The position numbers were made by a program, and so were the translations under genes. This document shows, piece after piece, positions 61,480 to 64,000 of a DNA stretch of 64,000 nt (its first letter is position 1; each line of letters starts with the position of its first letter). Where the stretch lies: the NCBI GenBank assembly GCA_030267565.1, contig BRXU01000014.1, positions 1 to 64,000 on the forward strand. The letters are read 5' to 3'. The stretch comes from Pleodorina starrii. Lineage: Eukaryota; Chlorophyta; Chlorophyceae; Chlamydomonadales; Volvocaceae. The notes under the pieces are model-generated. The model was not told where the DNA came from. It saw only the letters and a list, made by a program, of their open reading frames with translations, and searched no databases.

Positions 61480-64000
61480 ATGCGAGATAAATATCTCATT
61501 CTAATAATAAGAGGTGCCCTGCTCGCCTGTGCTGTATCCAACCCTCGTGCCTCGGCCCAGCCGTCCAAGCGCAACGCCCAGAGCAGCTTCCGGGCAGAAG
61601 CCGTGCTCTTTCTCTTTCTGCTGATCCTGCAAAACCCAGTAAGGGTTTGCGCCGCATCGCAAGTCGCGCCGTGCTCGGAACGTCCGAAGCGTGGCGGGCC
61701 GGCTGCACCTTGGCCCAGCGCTAGCCACGATGAACGCGGAGCCGACTGCCGACCTGATTGCCCGGTCGACTCGCTAAACCTGCAGCACCTGCGCAGCTTT
61801 ATTATGGAAAGTGAGTTTGGCGACCCTTAATTATTTGTCAGCCAAGCGCGGCGATCGGCGCGGGTCACGTGGTCATGACAGCCAGCCCCTTCAGCCACCA
61901 GAATACACCGCAGCCGGCGGCCCTCGCCTAGCCAAATGACGCACTCCCGTGCACCTGGCTCCCACTCCTGCACCCCAACCTGACCTAACCTGACCTGACT
62001 TGAACTGAACTGATCTGCAGGTGTGACTCGGGGCTTGGGCACAGATCCACCTGCCTTGGACGCCTGGCAGGACAGTCGCGGAGCGGCCTGGCCGGCGGGA
62101 GGAATCGCCCCACGCGACATCCCGGCACCGCCACCGCCTTGGCCGCCACCCGGAGGTGCGACGACACCCTGCGGCTCGCTGACGTGCGCGCTGGTCAGGA
62201 CGGTGCTGCCGGCCGTACAGGCCAGCTGCGACGAAGCGTCGGCACCGCCGCCATCGCCGCCGCCGTTAGGATCGAGTGCCCAGCAATCCGATGATGATCG
62301 GGAAGCGGAACAGAAGGGGCAGCAGGAACAGCAGGAGCAGCAACAGCAGCAGCAGCAGCAACAGGCGGGTGGCGAGGGGGCCAGTCTGGAGCGTGCGGTG
62401 GTCGACACGGTGCGGAGGTGCTCGCGAGTGCTGGCGCTGCAGCTGGCGACGATCCTGGCGACCCCAAAGAGGGCTGCAGCGGCCTCCGGCGGCGCGGCGC
62501 CGCTGTCCACAAGCACCACCACCGCCACCCCCGCCACCACCACCTCCGCGCCCGTCCTCTCTACTGCGGTATCGCCATCAGGCGTGGCGAGTGGCGGTCC
62601 CGATGAGGCGCAGGGAGGGCAGACAGGCCGCGGTGAGGCCGCCTCGCCCCCGGATGCGTTGCGGCCGGAGGCCAGGGCCCTCATTCGGCAGCTGGCGAGC
62701 TGTCCATTGGACGGGGCGGCGGTGCGCGACTGCCTGGCAGCGACCGCCCCCGGCAATGTATTTGGCGTCGATGACGACGCAACGACAGCAGCAGCGGCGG
62801 CGGCGGCGGGGCCTGAGCGGCCAGGATGGTGCAGCGGCCGCTGGTCGGGCGAGTCCAGCGGGGCTCCCGGGGACGTGTGGTCGTTTTCTGGGTCCGACGC
62901 GCTGTCGGTAGCCGCCGCCACAGCAGCCGCCGCCGCAGCAGCGGGCCAGACGTGTGTGCCGCAGGACGCCGACACCACCGCCGTTGCAGGTGTAGGCACC
63001 GACCCCGCAACGGCTGGCGGCCTGAGCGGCAGCAGCGCCCTCGGAGGCAGAGGAGGCTACGCTGCGTCCGCGGGGTGCCCCGGCGGCGGTGCCGGGGGGG
63101 CGTTGGGTGCGGCGGCGGCTCGGGTGACGTGGCGCGGTGGCTGCGTCTGCCCGGCGGTGTGGGAGCCCGTGTGCGCCGCCGCCACGGGGCTGCAGTACCC
63201 CAACAGGTGCTACGCGGACTGCCAGGTGGGTGGGTGGTGCGCCGGGAGCGGTGGTGCACTCTGAGGCTCGCAGTGGGTCTGGGGCTCAGTTGCGAAGCCG
63301 CAGCTGCTGCTTTGAGGAAGCGCAGGGCCAATGAGAACGGCACAAACCTTAGCCTCCACGCGGCAAAAGTGCGGTGACCAGGGTCGTAAGGGTTTCCTTG
63401 CAAGATGGGCCCCGTGGCACGCGCGCCAGCCACCAACCAGGTCCAAGCAACCGGAGCCACCCCTGGGCCCTAACGAGGCCCCACCAGGACCTTCAGCGGC
63501 CCGTGTCCAAATAGGGCCTGTCGCGCCGGCATCAGCGACCTTGGCGCCCATGGCGCCGTGCGCGTCCCACCCCCCCGTCCAACCGTCCCTCGCTCCCTCT
63601 CCGCGCCCTCCACTGCCCGTCCTGTCTGCAGGGCGTCGCGGGGCTCTTAGTGCCCTGCAGCGAAGTGCTGCTGCCACATCGGCCGGGCGAAACTGCAGCC
63701 GCTGCCGCTGCCGCTGTCGGCGCCGCCGCGACTGCGGCTTCTGCTACACTTGCTCCTGGGGCCGGTGCTGGGGGCGAGCCCGCAACGGGAGGCGGAGCAC
63801 GAGTGTCCCGCCAGGACTTACCGGGTGCACCCGGCAGCCCCGCGCCCACTCTCAGCGCGGGTGAGGCGGCAGCGGGAGAAGGCGTGCGGTTGGGTGGGAC
63901 TGCGGCCAGCCCGTCGGAGGCCGACGCGCGCACCGGGGCAGAGGCGGCAGCGGCGGAAGCAGTGGCGAGGGCGGGGTCCATCTTTGCCGCGTATCTGACC
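61480..64000 (+). CDS. Kazal-domain secreted or membrane protein, 3' part outside window
   Basis: Phase-consistent exons: 61480-61810, 62021-63225, and 63632 to the window edge (still open). The N-terminus MRDKYLILIIRGALLACAV followed by SNPRASA looks like a signal peptide with a possible ASA cleavage site. A second hydrophobic stretch (AVLFLFLLIL) near residue 47 makes the exact start uncertain. The middle is Pro-, Gln- (near residue 215) and Ala-rich. At the end of exon 2 and into exon 3 is a Kazal module: CVCPAVWEPVC, then YPNRCYADCQ, then GVAGLLVPC. It has six cysteines with C-x7-C and the Y.N.C..xC signature. Kazal domains inhibit serine proteases, and in algae they are common in cell-wall and extracellular proteins. 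An intron splits the domain right after its fifth cysteine (CQ|G). The following exon is a low-complexity Ala/Gly tail. Confidence 0.8.
61978..62016 (+). other. Clustered branch-point-like motifs before a 3' splice site
   Basis: A run of CTGAC/CTAAC/CTTGAAC units (CTGACCTAACCTGACCTGAC) directly precedes the acceptor ctgcag at 62020. CTNAC is the usual algal/plant branch-point consensus, so several usable branch points may sit side by side. Confidence 0.4.

Overview
This is nuclear DNA from a GC-rich unicellular or colonial green alga, most likely of the Chlamydomonas/Volvox group (Chlamydomonadales). Evidence from the sequence: every gene is split by GT-AG introns, often with GTGAG donors and CAG acceptors. 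Poly-Ala, poly-Gln and Pro/Ser tracts interrupt the proteins. TGTAA, the usual chlorophyte poly(A) signal, lies downstream of several genes. One intron carries CCCTAAAA/CCCTAAA repeats, the green-algal telomere type. A Kazal-domain secreted protein is also typical of the group. There are no bacterial operons, CRISPR arrays or insertion sequences.

Layout. (1) About 244-1669 (+): the last two exons of a gene that starts left of the window. (2) 3882-17092 (+): a gene of about 22 exons for an unrecognised protein of about 1450 aa. Its introns are packed with simple repeats, several copies of a short dispersed element, telomere-like repeats, a roughly 1-kb CCCCT/GCCCT minisatellite and an antisense tRNA-Ile(AAU) gene. 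(3) 19064-23008 (+): a single-pass membrane protein of about 657 aa with a Gln-rich N-terminal half and a glycosylation-site-bearing C-terminal domain. (4) 24737-47508 (-): a gene of more than 30 exons for a giant coiled-coil protein of about 5700 aa. One 5.8-kb exon contains an array of 243-bp and 285-bp repeats. (5) 48672-55298 (-): eight exons for a second large coiled-coil protein (about 1594 aa), directly upstream on the same strand. Parts 4 and 5 may be one gene of about 30.5 kb. (6) 57374-60035 (+): a six-exon HAD-family sugar-phosphate phosphatase resembling YqaB. (7) 61480 to the right edge (+): a secreted or membrane protein with a Kazal-type protease-inhibitor domain, cut off by the window.

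The exon models for genes 2, 3, 6 and 7, and for nearly all of 4 and 5, were built by joining open frames across GT-AG sites so that codon phase is kept at each junction. The chain is unbroken for genes 2, 3, 5, 6 and 7. In gene 4 the exon near 44.5-44.8 kb has an ambiguous 3' edge, and the 5' end (47509-48671) is unresolved. No functional pathway links these genes. The two coiled-coil genes are the only obviously related neighbours.

The left 17 kb (introns dominated by G- or C-rich simple repeats) and the 24-56 kb block (introns of ordinary, more balanced composition) look very different, although both carry real genes.
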